Shown: positions 35,903-48,900 of the stretch, piece after piece | Layout: each line of letters starts with the position of its first letter | Position numbering within the stretch: position 1 is the stretch's first letter | NCBI GenBank assembly: GCA_015183035.1 | Contig: JACZZP010000011.1 | Span: forward strand, 1,240,001-1,304,000 | Direction of reading: 5' to 3' | Source: Meloidogyne chitwoodi | Lineage: Eukaryota; Nematoda; Chromadorea; Rhabditida; Meloidogynidae | Length of the DNA stretch: 64,000 bases | Translations under genes and position numbers: made by a program | The notes under the pieces: generated by a model | Told to the model about the DNA's origin: nothing | The model's input: the letters and a program-made list of their open reading frames with translations, nothing else | Database searches by the model: none

Positions 35903-38900
35903 CTTTTAATTTTCTGTCAGGTTCAATAATTATAATTTGTTTATTAAAATTATCTGATTTTTCTTCTGATGTATTAATAATATTATTATTATTATTATTA
36001 TTTTGTTCTGACATTGTAAAATTAGAATTAATAATTGTTTTTTCTTTTTTTAAAAAAAAATAAATTAATTTAATTTATAATTAAATTATTATACCATTAT
36101 TTTCATTATTATTATTATTATTAATTAATTCTTCTTCTTCTTCTTTTGTAATATTATTAGTAATACCAGCAATACGTGAACTAGCTGTCATTATAGCAGA
36201 AGCAGTATTAACAGCTGAAGCTGCGATTGCTGGTGTGGCTATTGATTGAAATGTACGATGATTTGGTAATCTATTTAATTAATTAATTAAATAAATATAT
36301 TTTAATAAACAAACGGAGTGCTTGCAATAGAACTAGCTTGTTGTAAAATATGTTTGAATGGGGCAATTGCTCCATTCATTAACTAATATAAATTTAATTT
36401 ATTTTTTAAAAAGTAGTACTAACCATCCATTCGCGTGAAATCTAAAAAATATTTAAAAATAATATTTATTTAATTAATTAAAAATACCTCAGTTAAATAA
36501 GTATCACGTAAAGGACCACCACTATAACCTCCATTATTATTATTATTATTAATATTATGACCACCAACACTACTAATAGGACCTCCTTGGTCACCTTCAT
36601 CAAAAGAGGAATGTGTAGAACGTCCATAACGATTATTATTGTGTAAATGCTGATTTTGATTAACAACAGTCCCAGGGCATGATGGATGACCAGAACAACC
36701 TTTTTTAATAATTAATTAAATATTTAATAAATATTATTTTTAATATTACTTAAATTATCAATATTATTATAAATTTGTAAAGAAGAAGATGATAATTTAG
36801 TAATTTGTTTTTTATTTTTATTTAAATATTCTGATTGATTAATTGGTAATTTTGTAGTTGAAATTATATTAGAGGGAATATTTGTGGTCATTTTATTTAA
36901 ATTAATTATTTAAATTAATTAATTAATTATTTAATTAAAATAAGAATTAAAATAAATAAAAAATAAATTTATTTTTAATTATATTATTATAATAATTAAT
37001 TAATTAATTATATATTTAAATAATTAAAAATGTCAATTGTGAATAAAATATTAAAATAAAAAATATTAAAAAATGTCTGAAGAAAAGGAAGATTTTTTAA
37101 AATAAAAATTAAGCATTTATTAATCTAAAAAATAAGAAAAAGATTATAATAAATAAATATAATTATCTATTAAAATGGTTTCCAAGGTTTAATTATTAAT
37201 AAAAAAAATTTAAAATTTATTAGAGTTTTAAAAAATAAATCAAAAATTTAAAAAAGAAAAATAAATAATAAAAGTTTGGAAAAACAGGAAAAAGGAAATA
37301 AAATAAATTAAACTTTAGGCTTTTAAGAAAATTAAAAATATTTTAAATTAGACAAAAAATAAATAAATAAAATAAAAACACGCAAAATTAAAAAGATTTA
37401 AATAAAAGAAAAAATAAATAAAAATATATAATTTTTTTTAAATTTAACCAATTATATAAATTAAAAATAAAAAGAAAAATAATAAAATAATTAAATTTAA
37501 AAAAATAAATATTAAGAAAAGAAAAACTTTAAATAATAAATAATTTATTTATTATTTATTTTAAAAATAATAATTAATCATAATATACGTCCAAAAAAGT
37601 TTCAAAATTATTTTCCTGTTGCCATTAAAAATAAAAAAAATATTTTTTTTTTAAATAAATAAATATTTAATAATTATTATAATTATTATTTTTTATGGAT
37701 AATAAATAATAAGAGAGATAAAAAATAATAAATAATAATAAAGAGAGCATCTGGAATAATATTATTATTATTTAAATAATATTTAGTTATTTTTTTAAAG
37801 AAAAGGATGTGCAATTATATTTTAAAAATATTTTTAAATAAAATAAAAATATATTTAATTATTTATTATAATATTTACCAATAACTCCACAATATATTAT
37901 TGTTAAAGCTGTTGAATTTCCTTGATTACTATTACGTGAATCTCTGCTACTATCTCCAGAACAAAAAGCACTTCTTCGTTCTGTTCGATATCCTTTACAA
38001 ACACAACAAACACCTCCTCCAGAAGAGTCATAAATATGACCACAAGATGTTGAAATATTATTATTATTAGTTATTGGATCAGAACGAATATCAAATGACT
38101 TTAAAATAATTATTTTAATTAAAAATAGATATTTAGGTACTTGATGAAAAGATGATGGCCCAACACGTGCCCAAATTTCTTTTCTTTTCAAACTGCTTAT
38201 CCCAGCAGTAGATGGAGCAGAATCGGTAGAGCCTTGTTGGCGTTGAATTATCTGGGCAACTGCACGTGTACGTGCTTTATTTTTAAAAAATATATTTATA
38301 TATTATTTTTAATTTTAAAAAAAACCAGTATTAGAAAAAGGTGATATTGGAGTATTAATATTATTATTATTATTAATATTTTGTTTTTGCTGTTTTTGTG
38401 AAGATATAATATTATTATTAATATTAGAGCAATCCTCTGGACGTAAATTAAGTGAATACTTTGGCTTTGGAAATATTTGTTGTTGAGGATTAGTAGTAGT
38501 AGTAGAGGAGTAATTTGGTGAAGAAGATGTTGGGGAAGAAGAAGACATTATTAAAAAATCTTCTTCACCTTAATTTATTTTTATTAATAAATTTTAAAAA
38601 ATCAATAATATTATAAAGTATAATATTTATTTAAAATTAATTTAAAAATTATTAAATTAGGTATAATTATTTTAATTTAAATATTAAACTAAAAAGTAAA
38701 AGATTTTAATTAATAATGATCTTTTTTCTTTTTTTTTTTAATTATTAAAAATAATATCTAAACAATAAATATATTTAATTATTTAAGAAATATCTAAAAA
38801 TTTAAATATTAAATTATTATTTATTTTTTATTTTGGTTAATTTCACAAAAAAATAATTTTTCTAAATATTTAAAAAATTATTTAAAAAAAAATAAATAAA

Positions 38901-41348
38901 AATAAATATTTATTGGAAAAATTAAAAAAAATTTTTTACAAATAATTCTTTTAAAATACAAATAAATGGGGAACTTGTTAAGTGCTTTAAATAAATAATA
39001 TTTTCTAAAAATATTATTTTAAAAAAAGTTTAAAAAATAAAACAAATTTTTTAATTGCTTTAAAAAATAAATTTTGTAAGAATTTATTTTAATAAAAATA
39101 ATAATTTTATAAAAAAATTATTTTTACTTTTTTAAAAAAAAGTACATAAAATAATAATATTAATTATTTTTTTTAACAAAAATATTTTATTTAATTATTA
39201 ATTAATTTAATTTAAATTTAATTATTTATATATTAATATTAAAAATAAAAATATTTTTATGAACAAATGAATGAGAAAATAAATAAATTTAGTAAAATAT
39301 TTTAAAAATAAATATTTAATAAAATTTACAAAATTGCCCAATTTTTTTGTTTCGAAATTTGTTCCACATTGACGGTTTTTTGAAAATAAAACTGAATTTT
39401 TACTTAAAATAAATATTTTAATAGGAATATATAAAAGAAGGAAAAAGAATATTTAGATAAATTAATTATTTTTTTTAATTTATTTACAAAAAAAAATAAA
39501 AAAATTTTTTAATTTTTATTAGCTGATTTAATTTTGTAATTTTTAAGGGATTTATATTTAGATAAAATTATTACCTTTTGATTATTTAAATAAAATAAAA
39601 TAAATATATTTAATTAAATAAAATAATATTTTTTAAAATAAATAAAAATGAACAAAATAAAATTATAATTATTTTATTAAATTTTAAGTAATTTAAAAAA
39701 AAATAAAATATTTGAATTTTATTTTGAAAGTTTTTTTTATTTTTAAATAATAATAAATGACTTATTTTGACCTTTAAAAAATTAAAAATATTTATATATA
39801 TATTTCCCCAATAAATAAATAAATAAAATTATTAATTAATTTTAAATAATTAATTTATTTAAAATTAATTAATTATTAAAGAAAATAATATTTAATTTTT
39901 TGTTTTTAAATAAAATAAATATTTTCATTAACAAATGTTTTTATTTTATTTTTTATTTATTTCTTTTTTATTTACGTCAACTAAAAAAATAAATAAATAA
40001 ATATAATTTATTTTATTTATCTTCTCAAAATAAAGAAATGTTTTAAAATATTTGTTTAAATAAATCATTTAATTAATTCTTTTAAATAATCAATCTTTTT
40101 ATTTAAATAATTATTTACCTTTAATAATTAAATGTTTTTTAAAAATTATTTTCTCTTAAAAATAAATTATTTATTAAAAAGAGAAACATGAGAAGAACAA
40201 ATTTTAAGGTAAAAAAATAAAAAAGAAGAGCTACTTTTTTTTAAAAAAGCAACTTTTTATGAGAAAAAATGAATGGGAAGAATTGTTTTTTAAATAAATA
40301 ATAAATATATAATTATTTAGAAAAAAATGAAAATTAGTCCTCTTGGGAATTTTTAATATTTTTTGAAGTGTAAATATGTAAACAGACAATTAATATTTTA
40401 AAATAAAAAATAAAATAAATATATTTGTATTTAAAAATATATTTTAAATTATTAGAAATAAAAAATAAAATATTTTTTTTATTATTAAATTTTATATATT
40501 TTATTAAAAAAATAAACTTAAAATTAAATTATATAAATTTATTTTTTTAAATTTTTAATTAAATATAAAATAAAATTTATTATTTTAAAAGGAAAATAAA
40601 TTATTTAAAATTAATTTACTTGGTGTTGGACTGCAATTTGCACTGTTACTAATTATTTTATTATTATTTTGTAAATAATTTTCATAAATTGTTGATTTTA
40701 AATTATTATTATTAATTTTAGGTAATTCTAATAAAAGATTAGTACTGCCACTTGAACGAATTTGTTGTTTTTTATTTTTAATAATTAAATTATTATTTAT
40801 ATTTTGATCATTTAAAATCATTGTACATTGAAGACAACGAACATTTCCAGAATTTTTTGTAAAATTATTTTGATTTATAATATCATCTAAAGGAGTACCT
40901 ATTTTAAATTAATAATTTAAAGAAAAGAAAATCTTCAAAAAATAAATAAATATTAATTATTTTTAGAAATAAAAAAAAATTATTAAAAATAATTATCAGC
41001 TGTCTTTTTTTTACAAATTTAGTAAAATATTTAATTATATTTTGAAAAAAAAATATAATTATTTCTAATTATCTAAAATTAATGTAAAATAAATAATTTA
41101 AATAAAAAATATTATTTAATTAATTAATTACCTGGTAAACAAAAACCATGAAATGAATTTCTTTTCCATTGTTGTTGTGAAGGAAGAGAAATTTCTAAAT
41201 TATTATATTTTTGTTCATTTAAATTAGTAATATATTTATTATAACCAAAAGAAGATTTTGTTGTTGTTGTTGTTTTTATTGATGTTTTTATTTGTTTTTG
41301 TTTTTGATTATTATTTGTTGATTGTGGGGGAAATAGAAAAACTGACAT
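35903..41348 (-). CDS. kcnl: Upstream exons, proposed alternative N-termini of the SK channel gene
   Basis: Exons (descending) are 41132-41348 (ATG), 40620-40898, 38326-38568, 38141-38274, 37879-38098, 36488-36699, 36424-36441, 36315-36382, 36095-36270 and 35903-36043. All junctions keep one open frame, and the last exon ends in phase 1 at a good donor. The next exon in the locus accepting phase 1 is channel exon 3 (30530). Joining there gives 1109 aa in frame: ...EPDRKLKG then [12 protein letters not shown]. The encoded sequence is Asn/Ser/Gln-rich with two Cys clusters (VRCLQC; GGGVCCVCKGY) and a more regular stretch, DTYLTEISREWM then LMNGAIAPFKHILQQA. No known domain was recognised. The exon phases are seen; the link to the channel is inference and needs transcripts. 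Alternatively this is a separate gene with a short terminal exon or a read-through stop. Confidence 0.6.
36750..36891 (-). CDS. kcnl: Alternative first exon of the SK locus (ATG at 36891)
   Basis: This exon encodes MTTNIPSNIISTTKLPINQS and 27 more residues, and ends in phase 1 at a GTAATA donor. The exon further upstream (37879-38098) also ends in phase 1, and both can join 36699 in frame. No AG acceptor lies in the 180 bases before the ATG, so it cannot easily be an internal exon, which fits an internal promoter. The resulting isoform would be 792 aa. Confidence 0.5.
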
Positions 41349-42990
41349 TTTTTTTAAATTCTATAAATTTAAAAAATAAAATTAAAAAAAAAATAAAATA
41401 CAAATATTTAATTAATTTCTAACAATTCAAATGACTTAAAAATAATAATATTTTTTTGTTAATAATTTTTTAGTATTTATAAAATAAAAATATTAAAAAC
41501 ATCTTGAGCATTTTTGCCATTCACATCTGCATCTTTCCTTCCTTTTTACTTATATAAAATAAATATATTTAATATTAGTAGTAGTATTTAAGCATTAATA
41601 TATTCTAAATACTACTTAATACTTTTGCTTTCTTTTTAAAGTGTATAATAGTAATTAATTTATATTTAAATGTTAAAAAAGAAGATAATAGGTACATATA
41701 TATTTAAATATAAATATTTTATTAAAAAATATTTAAACAATTAAATATATTAAAATAATTATTTTTTAAAAAAAGAACAGCTATCTATTGTATTTTAACA
41801 ATTAAATATTTGTTATAGAATATAAGAAAATATAAAATTAAAAATATATTAAAAATAACATTTTTAAATATTCAAATATAAATTAAATCAAAATAAAAAT
41901 AAAAAAGGCAAATCTCTGCTTTTGGCATTTAACCAAATAAATTGCCTTTTTCAATTCCTTTAGGCTTAAAAAACATAAATATATATCCCCCTCTTCATTT
42001 TTTTCTTTTTATTTTTTTCTCATCTTAACTATCCGGTAATTGGATTTTTTTATTTGATAAAAACGGGAAATTTTAAAAATCGAAAAGTGAAAAAAGATTT
42101 TTTTATGTTAATTTTAAAAATGAAAAAATAGTATTAAATTTATATTTAATATGTGGGGATATTAAAATATACTATTTTTAACAAAAAAAATTAAAATCAT
42201 TTGTTTTATTAAAAATTAAATATTTCAAATAAAAATTAAGTAAAATAACAAAAGTGATAATTTTTAAAAAAATTTTTTATTAAATAAAATATTTTCTAGT
42301 TAATTATAGGTAAACATTAAAGATAAATAAATACCTATTAATTAATTTTAAAAATATTTAGACAAATTATTAACTTATATATTTTGAAAAATTTTGTTAA
42401 ATTAGCCATCAGAAAAAAATAAATTTAAGAAAAAATAATTTTCTTATTGTAATAAATAATAAAAAAATATTTAACAATAAATTATATTTAAAATATGTAA
42501 AATGTTTTTAATAAAAGTAACATTTATTTAATAATTAAAATATAAATATTTTTTTTAAATAAAAAATTTTTTTATTAAAATTAAAATATTAAGATAGGTA
42601 TTTTTAATTTAATAAATATATTTATTAATAATTATTATAATATAGGTATGTAGTAATTTATTCAGTAAAATTTAATATTAAATTTTATTTAAAAAAATTT
42701 TAATTTATTTAGCTGCCGACAGTGGAAAATTTTTTTTTAATTTTTCATTTCAATTTAGAATAAATAAAAAATTGATAAATGAGGAAAGAATTACTTCAAT
42801 AAATCTTTTTACTTATTTTTAATTAAAAATAATATTTATTAGTTATTCTCATATTTTATTATTTTTGAGTTTTACTTGTTTTGGATAACAATAAGGGATA
42901 AAACATAAAATTTTATTTAATCTAAAGAATTATAAAATTAACAAAAAACAAATAACAATAAAACAACAAATAACAAGTTAAATATTCTGG
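41349..42990. other. Intergenic region between the SK locus and midasin
   Basis: A/T-rich DNA between the start of the SK locus (minus strand) and the midasin stop codon (minus strand). A pyrimidine-rich patch at about 41985-42025 is noticeable. No gene seen. Confidence 0.4.
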
Positions 42991-45900
42991 TCATTCATTA
43001 TTCGTATACTCAAACCATTGACGAACAGCCTCAGCAATTGTAGTTGGTAATGCATTTGTACTCCTCACAAGTGCATAAAATGGAAATGGAAAACATTCCA
43101 TATAAGGCCGGAAGGTGCACCCACTGTCAGTAAAATCAGCAACACGCACTTCTGTGATAGACTGTTCAGCTGTGTCCATTATTAAAAAGAGAACTGCAAC
43201 TCTGTCATGTTGAAGATGTTCCAAATACTAAAAAATTATTTTTAAAAGAAATTTCTAATAATTTACTAACTTTTTTAATATTAGCAACACCATTGGCAAG
43301 TACATCTCTTCCATCGCTTAAAATAATAAGCATTTGTTCGGGTGTTTGTAGACTACATTCTCTTCCGTTTTTAAAAAGAGACACAGAGAATTCCAACATT
43401 TGGGAAATATCTGTTCTTTGTTGATCAAATTTAAAAGTCTGAAAAATGCGTAGTCCTAAGGAGAGGTCTTCAGCAGAGGAGAAATCAGAAAGCATTTGTA
43501 CATTTGAACCAAAAGAGCATACTGCTAATTGACCAATTTCAAGTTGCCTGAGGGCGCGTTCAATAAGACAAAGGGAATTGCAAGTAATCTGAATATATTT
43601 TATTAATAAATATTTTGATAGATTCATAATTATATTCACATATTTAAAAAATAAAAAAAACCTCAGTAAAATGATTGTACTTCATACTTTGAGAATTATC
43701 AACTGCAATGCAAACTTGATAATTTCTTTTGGCACATTTTGTGCGTCTCATCCAAATCTGATCTCTTCGATAATCACTAGCAATATAAGCAATCAATCGT
43801 CGCATATTCAATCTCTTGCCTGTTCGATAATCACCTCTTAATTTTTTTAAATATTGTAAAATTAAGAAAAATTTTTAAATTAATTTCAAAACGTACTGAA
43901 GTTTATTAGCAACAGTAGGTGCAATAATAGTACGCAAAGATTCAGTCAACTCAGAAGCTAATGAATTAACACCTTCAGAAATAAGAGCCCATTTCATTTG
44001 CATTTGGTGAATATCATCTTCATTTTGAGAATTTTCGCGTTCTAACCTATCAAATTCTTTGCATAAGTGATCCATAGTTGTAAAATCATTTGAAGTTTTC
44101 TCGAAATCAAACTGGATTTTAAAATATTAATTAATAAAAACATAATTTTTAAATTGATTTTTTGATAAATTAAAATATTCAGTTTTCAATAATAATAGAA
44201 TGTTTAAATAAAATTTTTACGTTTATTTTCTCGGCAAAATTGAGATAAACACTGCAATTTCCCTTTTCGGCAAAACTATCAATAATCTTAATTGAATCAT
44301 TGCTTTCACTATCCATGTCTATTTCTTCACTAAATGCCTCTTGTTGTTTTTCTTCGTTCAAATTTTTTCCATCAGAAGCATTTTCTGCCAATTCATTCTT
44401 TAAATCTGGCATTCGTAGCCGACGTAAAGAAGAATCAAACAATGCTTTAGTTCGATTTGCTTGTTCAAATGTGGAAGTACCGATTACAGATACCTATTGA
44501 GAAATGTAAAAGGAATAAATATCAAAAAGTCAATTTACGCAAAAAGAGTTAAAGAATCCTTAATCACCTTTTCCTGTTCGACCTCATCAAAAATATTTTC
44601 TTGTTTTTCTTCGTCAGCAGAAATGCTACCTCCTCCTCCGTTTTCATTATTACCCTGAATTTTGTCTAGCTCATTTTCATTCAATTCTTCTTCCTGTGGA
44701 TTCTTGTCTTGCTGAGCCGATCTATTCGAATTTTTAGTAGAAAAATCATTGCAATGTTGATCATTCCCTGAATCTTAAAAATAATATATTTATAAAGAAT
44801 CATAAAATCAACAACTATTATTATCCATATTTTTATCAACATCTTCTCCATCTGCCTCGGCACAATTCGTTTCATTCTGTTTATCATCCATCATTTCAAC
44901 TCCAGGCGGACGAACAGCATTTGGGATACCTCGAACATCCCCAATCGCATCTTGTTCAAACTCATCATTTCTTAACTGATCGTTTTTACACTCATCCAAT
45001 AAATTCTCGTCATCTTCTAATGTAAGAAAAGGTTAAATATCTTAATTTCTTAAAATACCTTTTTCAAGTTCGCCTTTATTTTCCATGTTATTCTTCTCAT
45101 CATGCAATTCCTCATTTTGATTTTGTTGTTCTTCATCATCATCATTTAAATACTCGTCATCATTTCCTTTTTCAACATCATCGCCTTCTTCAGTTTCTTC
45201 AATACCACTTTCGATTTCTTCTATATCATCAGGATTTTTATCCTAAAAAATAAAATTTATAAAATAATCATTTCATCAAAGTAAAATACAAAATGGATTT
45301 TTTTAAATATTCGATAGAAACAATAAACTGCAGAAAAACTTCCCAAATTATGTTTATTTTTTGATATAATTTTTTCAAAAATTTCTATGTTTTAAAATTT
45401 TCAATCTTCTAACTGAAAATACAACTCACATTCACTTCATCTGTTTTATTATCACCCTCTTCTATCTCCTCGATTTCATTTGAGAATTGATCATTTTCAT
45501 CAGCATCTACTTTTTCCTGACTTACTTCAGCTTTTTCCTGATTCTCTCCTTTTTTATTCTGATTTTCATTAGTTTTCTGTTGTTTATGTTGCTGCGCAGC
45601 AACAATATCATCAGTTTCAATTCCATCTTAATTTTTTAATAAAATAATTAAATATAAAATTATTAAATTACTATTTGCAGCATTGTCATCTTCTTTATCA
45701 TTTATTTCATTTTCATCTTGTTCCCATAGATTTGGATCCAACTGCTTCTCTTCAGGTTCATCAACTTCGCCAAAGTTCCATTCAGCATTCTGATCTTCTT
45801 CCTCACCTTGATTTACAAAATTTAATATGTTTTGAAGTAAAGAGAATATATAAACTAACCATTATCATCATCTCCTTTCTCTTCTTCACCATCTTGGGCA

Positions 45901-48900
45901 TCCAAACCCTCAATACAACCATCAAAATCATCCTCAACATCAATCGGAGTATCAACTTCAGGTAGTTTCTGTTGTTCAGTAGGATTCTCATTTGATTGAT
46001 CAAGATCATTTTGAGAGTCATTTTCTGTTCCGCCCTTAATTCAAATAATTATTTATTTCAATTTTAAATAATAAAAAATTTTTTCATTATTGAACACAAA
46101 AATATTTGAGGAAAAATATTATTAATAAAATACTACTTTCTACTACCTTAAGGCCTTCGATTTGTTCCATTGTTTCCAATTCTTCTCCAACATCTTTAGC
46201 ATCGTTAGTTAGATCTCCCTCGCCAAATCCGCACATATTCTCAACTTTTTTATCATCCCCTTGAAATACTGGTCCAGCCTTTGGAATTGGATTAACAAAA
46301 CCATTGGTTAACAAATAACTTTAAAATTATAATTTTAAAAAATAAGTAAAAAAATAGATATTTAAACCATCCAATTGCAACCCAATGTTCGTGAAGAGAA
46401 ATCAACTGGAAAATAAATTCACACAAGTAATGCAATAATCGTTCATATAATTTAGAAATTCCCTCCGATAAGGTGAAAAACTTGTTGAGCATTTCTTCGG
46501 GTAAAGTACATATTGAGTGAGAAAGGAAAATTGAGTGATAAGTCTGGATTAACCGATTGCTTGACTATAATGGAAATTATTTATATTAACATTAAAATTT
46601 AAAAAATAGAAATAATTTACCAAAGGAGTAATTTTGGTTTATTTGAATTACTTCAAGATAGAATAAAATAAAAATAAAAAAACCTGAAAAGAGTTCTGTC
46701 CAAAATATTCAATTAAACTCTTAACAGCATCTAATCGATTAATATCAGAATCTAGTAATGGCTCCATGTAAATGAAAAAGTTTTGAAGACGAATCAAAAG
46801 TATTTGTTGTAGTTCGGCAAAAGAAGCCTCGTCAATTTTGGATTGATCTGATTGAATTATTTCTTCATGATCATCAAATAATAAGCAGATTTTATTAGTG
46901 AACTCTAAAATAGAGTTGTAATCATCAGGAAAATAGTATTTAATGTGTTCAGAAGTTATTAGAAGCGATTTGATATCTTCGATTAATGAACAAAAATTTT
47001 GAGAATAATTGAACCAACGAGACCTTAAATAAATTTTTCAATTAAGTTTAAATTAAACAATTATCCTAAAATTATATTTTACAAAAAAATATTACTTATT
47101 CCAAATATTTTCTTCATTTAAACCAATTTCCTTTGTTTCATAAATTGTAGGCAAACGTAAAATCATCTCATGTTCCTTGTCATTGAGTTTGCAAAGTTTT
47201 AAGACAATATTAAGTAAGTTATCAACATCACTATATAATTGAGAAAATTGTAAATCAGATTGACGAAGACTTCCAAGATGTTCTTGTATAGTTTCTAAAT
47301 TTTGATATGTTTGGTTGTAATGTTCTTTTGGACAACATGAAAGAATCTTGCTCATTCGATCAGTAATTTTATAAATATTTTGAATATAATCACAATTTTT
47401 AATAAATTTATCAGTTATTTGTTTATGGGTAAGTGAAGTACAAAAAGAATTCTAAATTAGATAATATATTCAAAAATAATATAGTAAGGTCAACCTTAGA
47501 ATATTTTACATTCTCCAATTCAGTCTCAAAACACTTAGATGCAAGTTTCAAACGCTTAACTTCTAAAGCGCTAGTAGTGGCCAATCCATTAAGTGCTTGG
47601 AAAATCCAATACAACCCAAATTCGGTAGTGCCTCGTAAATTTTCCAAAATGAAGGGAGAAAGTTGATCAGAAAGATGAGGAGTATGTTGAAGGCAATGGC
47701 GCCATGAAGCAAATTTTCTCATAAAAACATTTCGAGATGCAACATTATGACGAAACAATAAATTTATCTAAAATAAAAAATAATAGTAAAATGAAAGTTT
47801 AAAATAAGAAATAAAGATTATTAAACAGTAAAATAAAAACCGTATCGCCAGCCACAAGTAAATTTCTAATGTCCGGTGATATTTGTGTGAGTGTCTCAAT
47901 AGTGAGAATTTCAGAGTCTAATTTATGAGAACGTCGTGAATCGAGACCAAAGCGTTTCAAAGTACGAATCAAAAGAGAGAAACGCTGCTGACGTTCAAAA
48001 AGAGCTCTACCATGCAATTTTTCATTTGCAGAATCAATCGAATCAGAATTTTTTGTGGTTTCATCTAATTAAAATTTAGAAAATTTAAAAAATATAAATA
48101 TATTTAATACTCAAAAGTTGTGAACAATGTTAAAGATTATAGAAATGTAAACTTGTTTTACCTACCTGATTTATCAATACTTTGGTAAGAAACGTTATTC
48201 ATCACTAATTGCAAGAAATCAACGGCTAATAATTTAATAGAATTTAATTCATCAAGTACGAATAAATTTTTTAATCGTTTATTAAATTTAAAGTCAAAAT
48301 TGTTGATCATATAGGAAAGAGTTGAGTCAGAATATTGATTTTTAAGTGATGGTAAAGAAATTGGAAAAAGTTCTAGTGCTTGATTAGGCATTTTTGGCAA
48401 TTTGTCATGAAGAATGCTCGAAAGTGATTCATTGTACATTTCCTTAAAATTATTATTTTTAGGTGATAAAAAAGAGTATCAGTAATAAAAATTAAAAATA
48501 TAGATTTATAGGTTATTTTATTAAAAAATAAAACCTTAAATTTTCTTAAAATCCTAATTAATTGTACACGTGCACGCTTTGTTGACTCACGAACACTCCA
48601 TAGATTTAAATCATTATAACGAACGACAGTGGTAAAGTTAAGTAACTCTTTCTCAATTGGAGTATAAAGTTGTGTGTAAAAATCCATAACTGAAATTTTT
48701 ATGAAAAAATTCTTGTGTAAAAAACCTTGAACTTTAAACTGATCAAAATGGGCAACAACACAGGAAATACGATATGAAAGTTTTTTTCTTTCAACAACAT
48801 TTTGATAAGTCACATCTTCCAATAAAGAAAGACAATGTGAAAGAAGGCGGCCTGTCCAAAGACGAGTCTCAAAATCACCGAGGGTTGAATTTTGCAACCA

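Noticed and set aside
45675..45965. 96-codon plus-strand open frame
   Set aside because: Antisense to the acidic midasin exons; no initiation context or homology.
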